Assembly: GCA_917880885.1 (NCBI GenBank)
Contig: OU862919.1
Span: 52,737,058 to 52,801,057 of the forward strand
Origin: Limnephilus marmoratus
Taxonomy: Eukaryota; Arthropoda; Insecta; Trichoptera; Limnephilidae
Direction: 5' to 3'
DNA: 64,000 nucleotides
In this document: in pieces, positions 1 to 10,952 of the stretch
Layout: every line of letters begins with the position of its first letter
Position numbering within the stretch: the first letter of the stretch is position 1
Position numbers and translations under genes: made by a program
Notes under the pieces: model-generated
The model's input: only the letters and a program-made list of their open reading frames with translations
The model's database searches: none
What the model was told of the DNA's origin: nothing

Positions 1-187
1 GAATGATTTGCCGGCCTCTGTGTTTCCTCCTTCCTACAACATGGGTCTCTTCAAGACCAATGTTCATTCCTTCCTCTCCTCAAAACGGCCCCTCCACACA
101 GCATCCCAGATGACATAGGCCCTGAGGGAAATTATTTTCCTCAGGGCCTCCTGTGTGGAGTTAAAGTAAAAAAAAAAAAAAAAAAAA
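1..187 (+). mobile_element. LINE family A, 3' end (ORF C-terminus, 3'UTR, poly(A))
   Basis: Bases 2-118 are an open frame ending in TAG that reads through NDLPASVFPPSYNMGLFKTN, the last residues of a non-LTR retrotransposon ORF2. The same C-terminus recurs at 63.15 kb. The short 3'UTR holds a nested stem structure (92-160) and a poly(A) run at 168-187. The element continues upstream of the window. The related fragment at 63.58 kb has a YADD reverse transcriptase motif, so the family is a LINE; I cannot name the clade with confidence (I/Jockey-like). Confidence 0.8.
92..160 (+). other. Nested double stem-loop in LINE family A / SINE X 3' end
   Basis: The outer stem CTCCACACAG (92-101) pairs perfectly with CTGTGTGGAG (151-160). 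The inner stem AGGCCCTGAGG (117-127) pairs perfectly with CCTCAGGGCCT (139-149). Versions recur just before the poly(A) of SINE X copies and of the LINE copy at 63.3 kb. A structured 3' end is what many LINE reverse transcriptases recognise in their template; that role is inferred here. Confidence 0.75.
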
Positions 188-1905
188 CAGAAATGAAAAT
201 ACCGCTGGGAAAATAGCAATTGTATTAACCGGGGCAGAGTTCAGTTAAGCAAGTCGGGCTTGCTTATGTTAGGTTAGGTTTAAATAATGTTGTGATATTG
301 GTGGTGCGGGAGTATTAATATTAATGAATTCTCGTAATTATCAGTTTTTTAAATGTTTTTTTCTGACACCTCAGAGAAATCTCAAATTGCTCAGAGACGA
401 TGTACTATAACCACGTTGTCTTACTGTTTTCTTTACTAATCATTCATCCTTTAAATCATTTGGAACAGCGAGGCGGTCCACAATACCTACTACAAATGTG
501 ATCTGTTTTGATATATTATCAACTTTATTATTTTATAAACAGTTGTTGACGTAAAATAACTGTTTTCACATTAAAACAATTTGATCGTGGTATTATAATA
601 ATGATTTATTTCATAGCTAAGCAATTATTTTTAAACAATCTAATTCGGAAACATTCTGAAAATCGACTAATAAATGCTTCAAATTAAAAACGATTCCCTT
701 GATTTTGAGAAAAAAAATAATGGCATCAGTTTTCAAATGCAAAAGCCTGTGTGAAGTTAATGTAAAAACATTTACATATTATTTTTTTTAATACACGGTA
801 GGAATTTTTGGTAGAATATTGAAAACTGTTTTTTTTTTTAAAACTGTGTTTCTTCTTTTTTGTTCGTTTATTTCATTATTGGATGTAATTTTCTTTCTTT
901 TTACTTTTGTAACAAAAAATATTTGTTATATGTTCTATTTATAATACAGACATTGTGCAAATTCTTTAATTAGTTCATTTAAATGATTTTACAATATTTT
1001 TTAATGTAACCTTTTTTGTGTAAAAATATTTATAAAGGTTTATTTATCTTCTCCTAAAGTTAATTTTTGAGAAATAGATACAGGGGAATTCTCCAATTGA
1101 CGTTTTAAAACAATTTGTATTGTCCTACAAAAAAATTAAATCCTTGAATATCCGAGAAAACCATCAATTTTACCAATGATTCTATTTCAATCGAGTGAAT
1201 TTGAACCAATTCAATCGGTTCTGTCTAAAATGTATAAATCCTCGCAAGCTTCAATCTATTCGGACATTTTAGTAATAGAATTTAGGAAATTCTGTGAATA
1301 TTTGCTTTGAGCTGTGGTGTGAGCTTAGGTATTTAGCTTTCATTAAATGATTTCATTTCACCTAATAAAGGAGAATGGCTGTGTTGACTATTATACAAAT
1401 CTACAGTTTTTTTATGTGATTGATGAAATTTTACATTCTTAACCTTCAATACAAGAGGAAGGTCACTGTCTATTTCTAAAAAAAATAATGAAGCCCGAAC
1501 AACGCCTGGGACTTCAGCTAGTAAGATATACAACTGAAACCCTTTAAGAACTTTGTACCATAAATGAATAAATTAAATAAATAATTTTAGGAATTATTTC
1601 AATTCCTATAGTATACAATTATATATACACATATACAGTACTACTTCCACGTATTCGTGAATTTCCCTGAAATGAAATTTTACATAAATTATTATGAAGT
1701 ATGACTTCTTATTGTTTCTTAATTCTATGATTCAGAAGTAAATTAAGCGGGTTATTTATTGTGCATTGTTTTGACATTTAATAAATAGGTTGAACGTAAT
1801 AATGTATAAATTATTTCTCTCGCGCTAATTTGGTACAATTTGCAATTTGTAGAATTTGATAACGTGGATAATTAAGTGTTTTTATGGCAGCTTATTAATA
1901 AATTG
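188..1905. other. No gene recognised
   Basis: AT-rich sequence with homopolymer runs and only short ORFs of no recognisable family. No tRNA, splice-site cluster or repeat boundary could be supported. Confidence 0.5.
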
Positions 1906-1917
1906 TAGTCCTTTGAC

Positions 1918-2351
1918 TAACTAACTAACTAAACATCACGCCGTTTCTCCGCAGGGGTAGGCAGAGAGAAAGAACCGCCAAACAACTCGATCTTTGCCTC
2001 GTTCACAATCATACATCGTCTCATACTTGCTCTTTTATTATTCCGACTGGCCCGACTCAAGTATCTGATTCCTCAGGTGTCCCCGACTTCTTCTATCATT
2101 CATATTTGCGTCATATATTCTCCTTACACTTCTTTCTTCGTTCATTTGCTCTGCATGCCCAAACCATCTGAGCGTCCCTTTCTTAATCTTACTCATTACG
2201 CTTACATCAGCCCTGCATTCTTCGCGGATTTTCACATTTCTCACACAATCGCACATGGTTTTATCAAACATATGCCTCAGGGATCTCATTTATGCAGCAT
2301 TTAGTCTATTTTCATCTTTCCTCTGCCATTTCCATGCCTCACTGCCGTACA
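1918..2351 (-). mobile_element. 5'-truncated LINE fragment with 12-bp target-site duplication
   Basis: On the minus strand the sequence reads YGSEAWKWQRKDENRLNAA, one in-frame stop, then RSLRHM and LRWFGHAEQMNEERSVRRIY. This is the C-terminal region following the RT domain in arthropod LINEs of the RTE/L2-like kind. The 3'UTR (1918-2037) ends in a TTAG-type tail (1918-1930 on the plus strand reads as TAAC repeats). The insertion is flanked by TAGTCCTTTGAC at 1906-1917 and 2352-2363, a hallmark of target-primed reverse transcription. The 5' truncation falls within the RT C-terminus. Dead copy. Confidence 0.8.
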
Positions 2352-2399
2352 TAGTCCTTTGACGCATGTACTTTAATGAAATTCAAGTCATTTTTAAAC

Positions 2400-2802
2400 T
2401 TTTCTTTACGTTGGCTCCACACACGAGGAACTGGGGAAAATAATTCCCTAAGAGCTTATGTCATTTTTGGGGATGCTGTGTAGAAGGTCTTTTTTTAGGA
2501 AAGTAAGGAGAGGAAGTTCTGGGAAGAAAAAAAACGTGAGGGGCGGGTAAGAATCTGTCCCTCCCACTGCGGTGCAAAGCGATACTATCGATACTGCCGG
2601 AGAGGTTAAAATGTCTCCCTCAACCAGTCCGATCCGGCTTGCTATCTAGTGAGAAGACGCATCTGACAACAAGACCCGGAAAAATCTCACCCAATAAACC
2701 CGTGCACTCCACAACCAAAGTCACCAAAGGTAGCCAATCACAGTTATTAAATAAATGGTTCCCGAGGCAGCGGTGCAAACCCGCCCCCAGTTTTTACGAT
2801 AC
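2400..2802 (-). mobile_element. SINE X copy
   Basis: Minus-strand copy of a dispersed element of about 430 bp seen around ten times here. In element orientation it runs from a GGCGGGT-containing 5' part, through CCCGGGTTCATGGGGTGAGG-like and GATTCCTACCCACC-like segments, to GCATCCCCAAAATGACAT and a TGTGTGGAGC 3' end. The 3' end matches LINE family A. No coding potential was recognised. This copy is diverged, its inner hairpin partly decayed. Confidence 0.7.
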
Positions 2803-3239
2803 TGTGATATTCTACTGAAAATGCAAGGCTTTCAAAACGCTTATTTTTATTTCTGATTTTCTTTGTGAATGGTGAATATGTTTTTTAACAAAATTTTGGC
2901 TAGTAATGAGATTTTTTTTTGAAGATTTGAATAAAAATGCTTAAAATAAATTATTATCTTTTATATTATGTACGAAGCTAAATCATCACATAAACAATGG
3001 CTAGATTACGATAGTATGCAGTCCGGTAAACTATAGAATTATTGTAACTAATAATTTGCATTACCACTTTTTTTTTTGTATATCAATTACAAATCTTCTA
3101 GACTGTGAACTGGTCCAAATAATTTCTCTAATATTTTTTCTCGTTGTGCTCACACTCAACAAAATCCTATTGAATATTATTACATCATCCAACTGACGCA
3201 TAACTGAAAAATATATTTTCTTCAAATTTTTTTGTTTGT
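2803..3239. other. No gene recognised
   Basis: AT-rich stretch between SINE X and the C-rich block. Nothing supportable seen. Confidence 0.5.
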
Positions 3240-3244
3240 TTCAC

Positions 3245-3460
3245 AGCACCACCCCCCCCCCTCCCCTCAATCCTGTTGATCTTCTAAGCACCTCCCCTTT
3301 CCACCTCTCTCCCCCCCACTACTTCCATCTCCACCCACGCCTGTTTTTCTGTACTTGATAATTTAGTTTTTAGTACATATAATATCCTGATGAAGAGAAC
3401 ATCGTTCTCGAAACATGTTGTTTGTTTAAATAAAGATTATCGTGGTAAAAACAAAGTGTT
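3245..3460 (+). repeat. C/T-rich block followed by hammerhead-like core and AT-rich tail
   Basis: A pyrimidine-rich tract (3245-3345) is followed by CTGATGA, a perfect 6-bp stem (GAGAAC/GTTCTC) and GAAACATGT (3387-3419), then AAATAAAG. The same order (C-rich tract, CTGANGA-stem-GAAAC, AT-rich tail with AATAAA-like sequence) recurs at 16.3-16.45 kb and 38.8-39.0 kb. It therefore looks like the end of a repeat family, possibly Penelope-like elements, which are known to carry hammerhead motifs. No coding region of such an element is visible nearby. Confidence 0.45.
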
Positions 3461-4111
3461 TATAATTATTTCATTTAGAAAAATATCTGTATTACGTATC
3501 AACTCTACATTTATGTTTTTGTTCAACTTTTTTATGATCGTCAAGTGTTAATCAACCTAAGTTTTTATAACTTTTAATTTATTTTTAACTTTCGTATACT
3601 CACGCCCAATGGCATAACACGTATACTCAGTACTCACCCATGACCCAGACCGAGATTTCATCTCATCTGTATTATTTTCATTATATACTTTTTAAGTATT
3701 ATAGGAATTTATTATATAGGAGGAGGTATAAGGTATAATCATTTTTATTTGAGAATTTAAAAATATTAAAACTTTTACTTTATTTGGTAGAAACAGACTT
3801 TAACTCCGCCTCTTGGAAAGAAAATATTTTTGTGTTCTCGAACTTTGATAATAAACTCTAAAATGTAATAAATTAAAGCATCAACAATAATAAAATATTA
3901 TAAAAATAAGAATTCATCTTTATTCTGATTTTTGGGAAGTTATTATTACTTACCTAAAAGACCGATAACATGCGCGCGCCGCACTAAACAATGCCTAACA
4001 ACAAATTAAGAATCTACTAAAAACTTCAATGTCCCATTGCTGTTAATTTTTGAGAAAACAACGAATTATTGCTTTGTCGCTCTGAGAGACCAACGTGCGA
4101 GTATAGGAAGG
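3461..4111. other. No gene recognised
   Basis: AT-rich sequence with a short GC-alternating patch (GCGCGCGCC near 3972). No feature supported. Confidence 0.5.
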
Positions 4112-4480
4112 TTATTAGCCCGGATGCCCGGGTTCAAGGGGTGAGATTTATCTAGGTCTTAGCGGTGAATACCTTTGCCCACCTACTGCGTGACGGGACG
4201 GATCGACAGAGACTGGTTAAGTGATACCAAACCTAGAACTCTCCAGCCAGACTATCTCCACCCATCGGCTTGCAACACAATGGGATGGATGGATTTTCGT
4301 CCGTCACTCAAGGACACATTAACCCCAGGATTCCTACCCACCCTTCATACCTTTTTCCTTCTCAGAACTTCCTCTTCTTTCTTTCCCTAAAAAGACCCCC
4401 CACACAGCATCCCCACAGATGACATAGCCCCTAAGAATTTTTTTCCTGATGACCTCCTGAGGGAGCTAATGTAAAAAAAA
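4112..4480 (+). mobile_element. SINE X copy
   Basis: Plus-strand copy beginning near the CCCGGATGCCCGGGTTCA segment. It runs through GATTCCTACCCACCC and CACACAGCATCCCC to GGGAGCTAATG and a short poly(A) at 4471-4479. The inner 3' hairpin is decayed. Non-coding. Confidence 0.7.
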
Positions 4481-4849
4481 ATTAACCAATTTGAAAAAAA
4501 TTGTATACTCACTGACCTACGAAATAGCATGCATGTTTATTGTGGTGATTGGTGGGATGGTAAATGCAGTTCGTGATTGATACATCCATATTTGTCTAGT
4601 TAGATTTAATTAACATCATATACAAAATATTTCCGACAAACCCTTTTTTAGCGTATTTACCGGTTATCATATTATGTTCATTCATATTTAAATTAATTGA
4701 TTGAAATCTTGGGAAACGCTTGTGAAACATACATAAATGAGTTACAGGTAATATAAAACAAGGTAATCAAAAAAGTATTTCACTGCAAGCCCAGAAAATC
4801 CACAATTTTTTTATGTAGAAATAAAACTATTAGCATTAAGACAACTAGA

Positions 4850-5045
4850 TGAATACAATACATGTCACATTAAATACAAAATAAACTCATACATACGCAG
4901 AATTCAAAAACGTCTGAAGTACACAAAAACTTCAACACGACAACATCAATTTAAACACAATCCACACTAACTATGGTAAATAATCCATTGATTACGAAGG
5001 GGGCAACTTATAAAAATTGCCTCCCAAATGACATTAAAAATGAAA
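4850..5045 (+). pseudogene. Possible relic of a LINE ORF C-terminus
   Basis: One plus frame reads, with stops, HDNINLNTIHTNYGK then IDYEGGNL then KLPPK. This resembles the TRxxxNxxxxxxxxxxxxxxYxGxKLxNxLP tail common at the end of LINE ORF2 proteins. The match is short and broken, so it is a suggestion only. Confidence 0.25.
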
Positions 5046-5690
5046 AAAATGTAAATAAAAAAAATACATATTTTTTACTTTATGAGAAAAACCTCAAATT
5101 TTAATATTTAATTAAATGAAAACAATATCAGCGAAACTCAATCGAAAATATGGAGGTGCCAATATCTTCTTGTCTTCATTTTATTAAATAAATAAAAATA
5201 TATTTTTTTATTCTCGATAAATAAAGTAAAATGAAATAGAATTCCGCTTTATTGTAATATTTAATTTAGTTTAATATGTTTTGTTATTTCTATTTAAATT
5301 AGTGAAAATGTAGTTTCTATTAACTGGAATAAAAATTAACATTTTTTTAATCCACCCAAATTGTACATTGCTCTTGAAATGATTTCACATAAAATTACAT
5401 ATGAAAAAAAAAGAAGATGGCTGATATGCCACTTTTATTTTTTATCTAAATGGAGCCAAAAACGAAATACGTATATAGTACGACTGCTATGAATGAATGA
5501 TAAAAAAAATATTGCATCATGTACACCGTTAAAACGCCTGATCAATTTGAAACGAAGAACACAGTCTGCAATAAATAATATGTTTCATGAATCATGCGAA
5601 TGAGATCTGTAAATAAACATGTCGACAGTTCGCTTGAAAACGTTCTTTGGAACCCTTTGTCGAGAATACTATCGAAAAGAACACATTTTC
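5046..5690. other. No gene recognised
   Basis: AT-rich sequence. Nothing supportable beyond short homopolymers. Confidence 0.5.
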
Positions 5691-5749
5691 CATGCTGACA
5701 ATCTATCAAGCAAAGTGTTCAACTCCCTCTTGTTAGTAGATACATCCCC

Positions 5750-5965
5750 GGCGTGAAAGCTCCCGTAGAGCTTTGAGATGAGGGCTTTCACGGAACACGT
5801 TCAAACAGTCGCCGCCCGACCGTCAGGACGTGCGTTCGCTTCAGCGCTACAGCCTCCGTTATCCCATTGTTCGTTCAGTTGCGGAACTTTCGCTACAAGT
5901 TTCTACGAGCTTTTGCGAGTCTGAACTTTCGATTTTAGCGCTTTAAAACAGCGATCCAGCAGGTG
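5750..5965 (+). promoter_or_regulatory. Candidate host promoter and transcription start region
   Basis: A locally GC-richer block stands out from its AT-rich surroundings. It has several CG dinucleotides and a TCAGT arthropod initiator-like pentamer at about 5875-5879. A short inverted repeat, CGTGAAAGC (about 5752-5760) with GGGCTTTCACG (about 5790-5800), lies upstream. It precedes a leader with several upstream ATGs and a start codon followed by a strong splice donor at 6374. No clear TATA box at -30. A second possible donor, CAG|GTGATT, is near 5960. Inference from composition and layout only. Confidence 0.35.
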
Positions 5966-6355
5966 ATTTGCGTGTGATTTATGACTTTATGAACAAACAA
6001 ACAAATATAATTAGGTGTTGTATAAGTAATTCCTAAATGTTTCTGGTGGATAATTTGTGATGTTAGTAGGTAAAATAAAGAATAAACAATGTATTATTTA
6101 AAGTTTCGATATTAATATATCTAATATATAAAGTAATAATCAATCATATAGGTACATAGTGTAGATCTCCAAGTTGTCAACTAGTGAATAATTACTTTAG
6201 TTAAGAGTCATCTGATAAATGTTAAATAGTGTTAAAAATATTTTAGTGTGTGTATTAAATTGGTAACGTCTTTAGAATTAAATTCCTTTTGATCAATTTC
6301 CTAAAATGTGTACATTATTTTAAATGTGAAATGTGCTCAACCAGTTGTACGAAGA

Positions 6356-6373
6356 ATGACTTTCACTAATAAG
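6356..6373 (+). CDS. Candidate first coding exon of a host gene (MTFTNK, then splice donor)
   Basis: ATG at 6356 opens a short frame (M-T-F-T-N-K) that ends at AAG|GTAAGT, a textbook 5' splice site at 6374. The GC-richer block upstream could supply a promoter and a leader of about 480 nt. This is the only place in the window where promoter-like sequence, start codon and strong donor line up and no transposon match explains them. Downstream exons were not found, so the protein is unknown and the remaining exons may lie beyond the window. Chance co-occurrence cannot be excluded. Confidence 0.3.
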
Positions 6374-6379
6374 GTAAGT

Positions 6380-7105
6380 AATGCATTTAAAATAAAACCT
6401 CCTTTATACCGTCAAATTATGTTTTGCTATATTATTATGAATATTTGTTTTTTTTGTGATGTTAAATAGAAAGGAACCATAATTTATTCGGTAATCAAAA
6501 ATGCGCAATGAATGCATCACAATAAATTATAGTGTAAGTGATATTTAAGAGCTTTTATTGATATTTAATATTTATAATTAATGTAACAATCAACCACTCG
6601 AGCGATAGCTACCCAAATTTGGGTATGTAATTTTTAGGAAACAAAATGAATTATAAATTTAACGTTTTATTTTTATTTATAATAAAACTTCAAAATCTAG
6701 GTACATTCATTGGCATTAAACAGCAGTAAACATTTTATAGTGTTTTGAAATTAATATTTGGAGGTACGGTTGTAAAGGTTTTTACAGTTCGGGAGGTTCT
6801 ATATTAATTAATTAATAACTGATAAATGGTTTATGTATTTATTGATATATCTAGTTTATTTGTAGAACACTGTTTATTTAGTATTCTTTTATATCTTCAG
6901 TAATATTATTCTTCGATTTATAACAGTTTATTTATAAATTAAGTTATAATACTATTAAAAATAAAGAAAGCAAATAAAAAACCTGATACCAATTGAATAT
7001 ATTTAATCTTCATTAAAATAATTATAATTATTTCGAAGACATTTATTTTGTTCCTTTGTTGTTAACATAATATAGTTAATTACCAAGAAATTCGTTTCCT
7101 AAATG
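6380..7105. other. No gene recognised (possible intron)
   Basis: AT-rich sequence directly after the candidate splice donor. Nothing else supportable. Confidence 0.5.
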
Positions 7106-7847
7106 CAGGGTGGGCCATAAAGTTTTGAAGTTTTGCAGAACTAATGGTCTTATTGACATAAAAAAAAAAATTTGAGTAAAAAAATATGGGAAATTTACTT
7201 TTTTTAAATTATACCATTAGGGTGTGACCCATCTCGACGCAAACACTCATCGAACCTGGAACGCAAATTTGGAACAAGTTTCTCGTACATTGCGCGTTGG
7301 AATGGCAGCCATTTCTAGGATGATGATTTTTTTCAATCGGGCAATTGATGGGCAATCGACTTTTCAAGTATCCCTATAGAATTAGGTCAAGGGGAGTTAA
7401 GTTTAGACTCCTGGGAGGCCATGGAATCATCTGGGAGGCCATCCCTTCGGCGCGATATAACTTTTCCTGGGATCTCGTTTATAACAGCCATTGACTCATT
7501 GGTAGTAAGGTATCTTGTTGAGACTGCATGTGTCCTAGTATTATGATCTTCAAATTGACGCAGCTGTAGATAGAAAAAAAATCACGTTACATTGTGAATT
7601 CACGGTCACAGATTATCCTCGCTGGTTTTCAAAGAAATAAGGACCGATGATTCCATGAGATAAAATTGCTGCCAAAATTATGACTATTGACAAAATGCAC
7701 TCAGTTCTCCCGTGAAACGCTCCATTTCCGTGAACCAAACTACTGATCATCACCACCCACCCCGCCCGTTCACGCCGCCGCGCGCCGCGCCGGCGCCGCT
7801 TGACCACAATGCTGTTTTGAAATTCATCAATCTTGGCACACCCTGTA
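7106..7847 (-). mobile_element. Decayed mariner/IS630-type DNA transposon with transposase remnant
   Basis: Terminal inverted repeats CAGGGTGGGCCA (7106) and, reversed, CAGGGTGTGCCA (7847) bound the copy. Minus-strand frames read SHGIIGPYFFENQRG then VTVNSQ (about 7660-7590), EIPGKVISRR, and PWPPRSLNLTPLDLIL (about 7430-7375). These are in the order found in the DDE_3 catalytic region of insect Tc1/mariner-like transposases (IGPYFFE...VTVN...WPPRSPDLTPLD). Frameshifts and stops separate them, and the N-terminal DNA-binding half is missing, replaced by a GC-rich stretch (7740-7805). Non-functional. Confidence 0.8.
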
Positions 7848-8683
7848 GAACCACAACATTTTTTTCCAAAAATGATTGCGAAAAAAGTGTACATAATATT
7901 TTAAAGACGTTGTTTTTCCAACACTTTCTATATTTATCTTTAAATAAGTATCATTGGTTTGTAAAATTTGATTGCATTGGCGTGGTTTGCCATGAATAAA
8001 TAAATGATACGGCCAAAAGGGTTCACTTTTCCTGGAGTTTCATTACAAAATAAGTAAGGTTTTAGAAAATGGGGTCAATCGTTACTAGAATACGAATTAT
8101 CACTAACTTCAGATAAAGGGTCAAAGAAGGCCAACAGCTAGTAACGACACCTTCGGAAGCAGTGAAATGAAAAAAGGACATGTGGAAATTTAACTCGAAG
8201 TCCGAAATCTAAAATCGTCGTCACTTTCTATTCAGGACAAAGGTACATTTATTTATTTATCATAAAATTGTATGAGTGTTGTGAATAGAATTTTTCCTTT
8301 GGAGAAAAAATGAATATATAAGGCTTTTAATTTTTTAATTGGGACTTTTAATGATATTAGATTCGCCGTGTGTTAGTCGGCGACTTATAACAGAATGTAG
8401 GCTGTTTCATCCCGTTGCGCGTTGTTGTGCTGCGTCAAAATCATTATATTTTTATTTTTGTGATTTATTTACTTAGGACACGTTGATTTCGTACCAAACC
8501 ATTTGGGAATGGCCTTAGTGGTATCTACAGAATCGAGGTACGTACGACTCACGTAATTCGCCAAATTTCAATAATTTTGGCAGGCTTTGAAAAATTTAAT
8601 TTAAAACAGTGTTTTAGAATTTAAGTATGAAAACCAAATTCATGGAAAAATATTACTGCTAAAACAACGACATTTATTTTAAA
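7848..8683. other. No gene recognised
   Basis: AT-rich, only short ORFs without recognisable family. Confidence 0.5.
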
Positions 8684-8685
8684 AA

Positions 8686-9072
8686 ACTAGCTGACCCGAC
8701 AAACGTTGTTCTGCCAAATACATTATTGCTAGTGAATTTTTTGGTTGTTAAATAAAAAAAAAATAACGAATGTATTGTAAGTGAGTGGGGATGGGATCTG
8801 CGACAGAAAGAGGAATAGAGCGCCGTAGACGATGACCGATGATAAAAGCAAAAAAACAAGAAAAGTAAAAGTCGTGAAAAATGCGACCTAACTGGGGTAC
8901 CTCGTTTCATGTTCACGTTATGCCTGCTTTTGTGTATGAATTATAAATTATGTCAAATTGTGTACTCATTATATAAATAGAAATATGTATCAGAAAGTAA
9001 TATGGCAGACTAGAATTGCTTATAGCCTTCTAGTCCATCTGAATTGAAAACTTTAATAAATAAATAAAAAAA
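8686..9072 (+). repeat. Dispersed ACTAGCTGACCCG repeat
   Basis: Starts ACTAGCTGACCCGACAAACG, a sequence I recognise as common at the start of insect dispersed repeats. Other members of the same general kind start at 18.03, 37.28 and 39.03 kb. The right boundary is uncertain; an AAATAAATAAAAAAAAA tail is at about 9055-9072 and may belong to a separate element. Non-coding. Confidence 0.45.
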
Positions 9073-9124
9073 AATACCTACTCCTGGCAAATTAAGCCGT
9101 TTAATAGCAGGAGATTAGGCTTTT

Positions 9125-9433
9125 AATTTGGGAGGCGGGTATGGGTACCACCGCATCGGGAACTATTTAATGGATAATAAACACCTCTGCCATAGGTCAC
9201 CCCAAGTGGTGCGCTACGTTTGGTGACTTAGCAGGGATGCCCGGGTTCATGGGGTGAGGTTTTTTAAGATATTGGCGGTGGATGCATCTGCCACCTGCTG
9301 CGTGGCGGGCCAGATCGAGAGAGATTAGTTGAGGGAGGCCTTTTGACACAGCATCCCCTAAAATGACATAGGCCCTGATTTAAGGGCCCATAGGAAATTA
9401 TTTTCCTCTGTGGAGCTGATGTAAAAAAAAGGA
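9125..9433 (+). mobile_element. SINE X copy (internally shortened)
   Basis: Begins GGGAGGCGGGTATGGG, continues through CACCCCAAGTGGTGCGCTAC and CCCGGGTTCATGGGGTGAGG, and ends TGTGGAGCTGATG plus poly(A). Compared with the longer copies it lacks most of the central GATTCCTACCCACC segment, jumping from GGGAGGCCTTTT to ACACAGCATCCCC. The 3' hairpin is disturbed. Confidence 0.7.
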
Positions 9434-9479
9434 GATAAAATTTTGTCCCATCTCACATTCCTACTCGTAGGTCTCAAAT

Positions 9480-10010
9480 AAATCGTTGTATCTACTTTAT
9501 TGTCATGGTAAGAAATACGATCTAAGCGATGTAAGAAAGAGAAAACCCCACGCTTTATATTAAAATCCAGAATTTAATCACAGAAAAATTTAAATGTGAT
9601 CCACTGAAATCTTAGTTTTCGAGAGCAATTTGAGATAAATGTATGAAATTTAGATATATTTTTAACCATTATTTGTTTATGAAACGATAAAAACGTGAGA
9701 TAATAATAACGTTTATAATGCATTTGCCTAATAAAAAATGTGTGTGTGTGTTTTTTTTGGTTATCAGTAATTTTAGATAGAAACAACATAAGGTGAGCCA
9801 ATTTTAAAAAGTTTTTTGTGATTGTATAAAAAATTTCAATATTAAAAAATATATTTTTATTTCCAATAATAACATCTGTAAACGTATTTTATCACCTTTC
9901 CAAACAGTTGTTTTTCGGATATGTTTTTTAAAGCGGAAATATTTTGACCTTCCGACAAAATACGCCCTGAGGGGTACAACTTCTTCAAGATTCAACATTA
10001 TTTCTTAGAA
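9480..10010. repeat. Diverged dispersed repeat, second copy at 33.86-34.19 kb
   Basis: Segments such as CCACGCTTTATA, AATGTGT...TTTTT...CGTAATTTTAG-like and GAGCCA.TTT.AAAAAGTT follow in the same order in both places. This indicates an old duplicated repeat of unknown type. No coding potential recognised. Confidence 0.4.
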
Positions 10011-10470
10011 ATCTTTTTTCTTGTTGTACAATTGAAATATTTGTAGGGAACAAAATGTTTTGCTAATATTTTTTTAGTTAAATGTATTCGTAAAAACATG
10101 CCCGAGCCTTTGAAGTTTCGTGCCTCCAGTGCTCACCGTTCGAGAATTCTTACTCATACCGAAACCAGATTTATAAGTAGGTACATACTTATAGACGAGC
10201 GTGACACGTCGATCAAACTAAAACTAAAGTAGGAAGCGGTGAAGGGTACAAATGGATCCACCAAAAATCTAATTTAATACTTTTAACCAATATTTATTCA
10301 AATAAATATTTAAAGTTAAATATTGTCTTGTGCCATTATTCCTCAAATTTCCTATATATGCTTCCCGTAAGTAATTGTCATATTTTAAATAAGAGGTGTT
10401 CTGGTCGTATAATACACAATATTTGAAATAAAAAAACTGTATATGTCATAATAATTATTAATAAGAGAAA
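10011..10470. other. No gene recognised
   Basis: AT-rich flank of the gypsy element. Nothing else seen. Confidence 0.5.
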
Positions 10471-10475
10471 GTGTG

Positions 10476-10754
10476 TGTTATGTCTGCCCTTTCCTCAACA
10501 GATAGTAATTATTAATAAGGTTCTTTTAATATAAATGTGTTTATTAACTGGAATAACCTAGCTGGTTAGCTACGTCTGTTTACTATTCGGGGGTAGGTAA
10601 ATCTCTGGAGCCTTGCCACGGGAGCTCGCAAAGTATATCTCTGAGACTGCTTCTTGTACGCCAATGCCATCTGGCGAGCTATGGTGCAAGCTACATGCTT
10701 ACCGCCATCTATCGTATTCTTTCCATATGAAATACTTAATTACTCTACATCACA
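10476..10754 (-). repeat. 3' LTR of the gypsy element
   Basis: Bounded on the plus strand by TGTTATGTCT and ACATCACA, with the expected TG...CA ends. In element sense it begins TGTGATGT and ends AGACATAACA. AATAAAC-like sequence on the minus strand inside it could serve as the polyadenylation signal. Confidence 0.93.
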
Positions 10755-10772
10755 CCCTCCCCCACCTAACCT
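10755..10772 (-). promoter_or_regulatory. Polypurine tract
   Basis: Plus-strand CCCTCCCCCACCTAAC reads on the element strand as a purine-rich GGTGGGGGAGGG run abutting the 3' LTR. This is the position and composition of the second-strand primer of LTR retroelements. Confidence 0.85.
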
Positions 10773-10952
10773 CAAGCCCTGGCTACAATAAATACAAGAC
10801 ATGTTCTTTTCAAAGAAGTTATACAATTTGACAAAAAAAATAGGATTTTAAATATTTCATTTATACATGATTTTATACTATAAATTCAACCAAACATAGA
10901 CATGATTTTAAATATTTCAACTTAAATATTTCTGTTTCTCTGGGAGGGACCT

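Noticed and set aside
7712..7999. 95-codon plus ORF across a GC-rich patch
   Set aside because: Antisense to the mariner-type transposase remnant, whose IGPYFFEN and VTVN motifs are on the minus strand.
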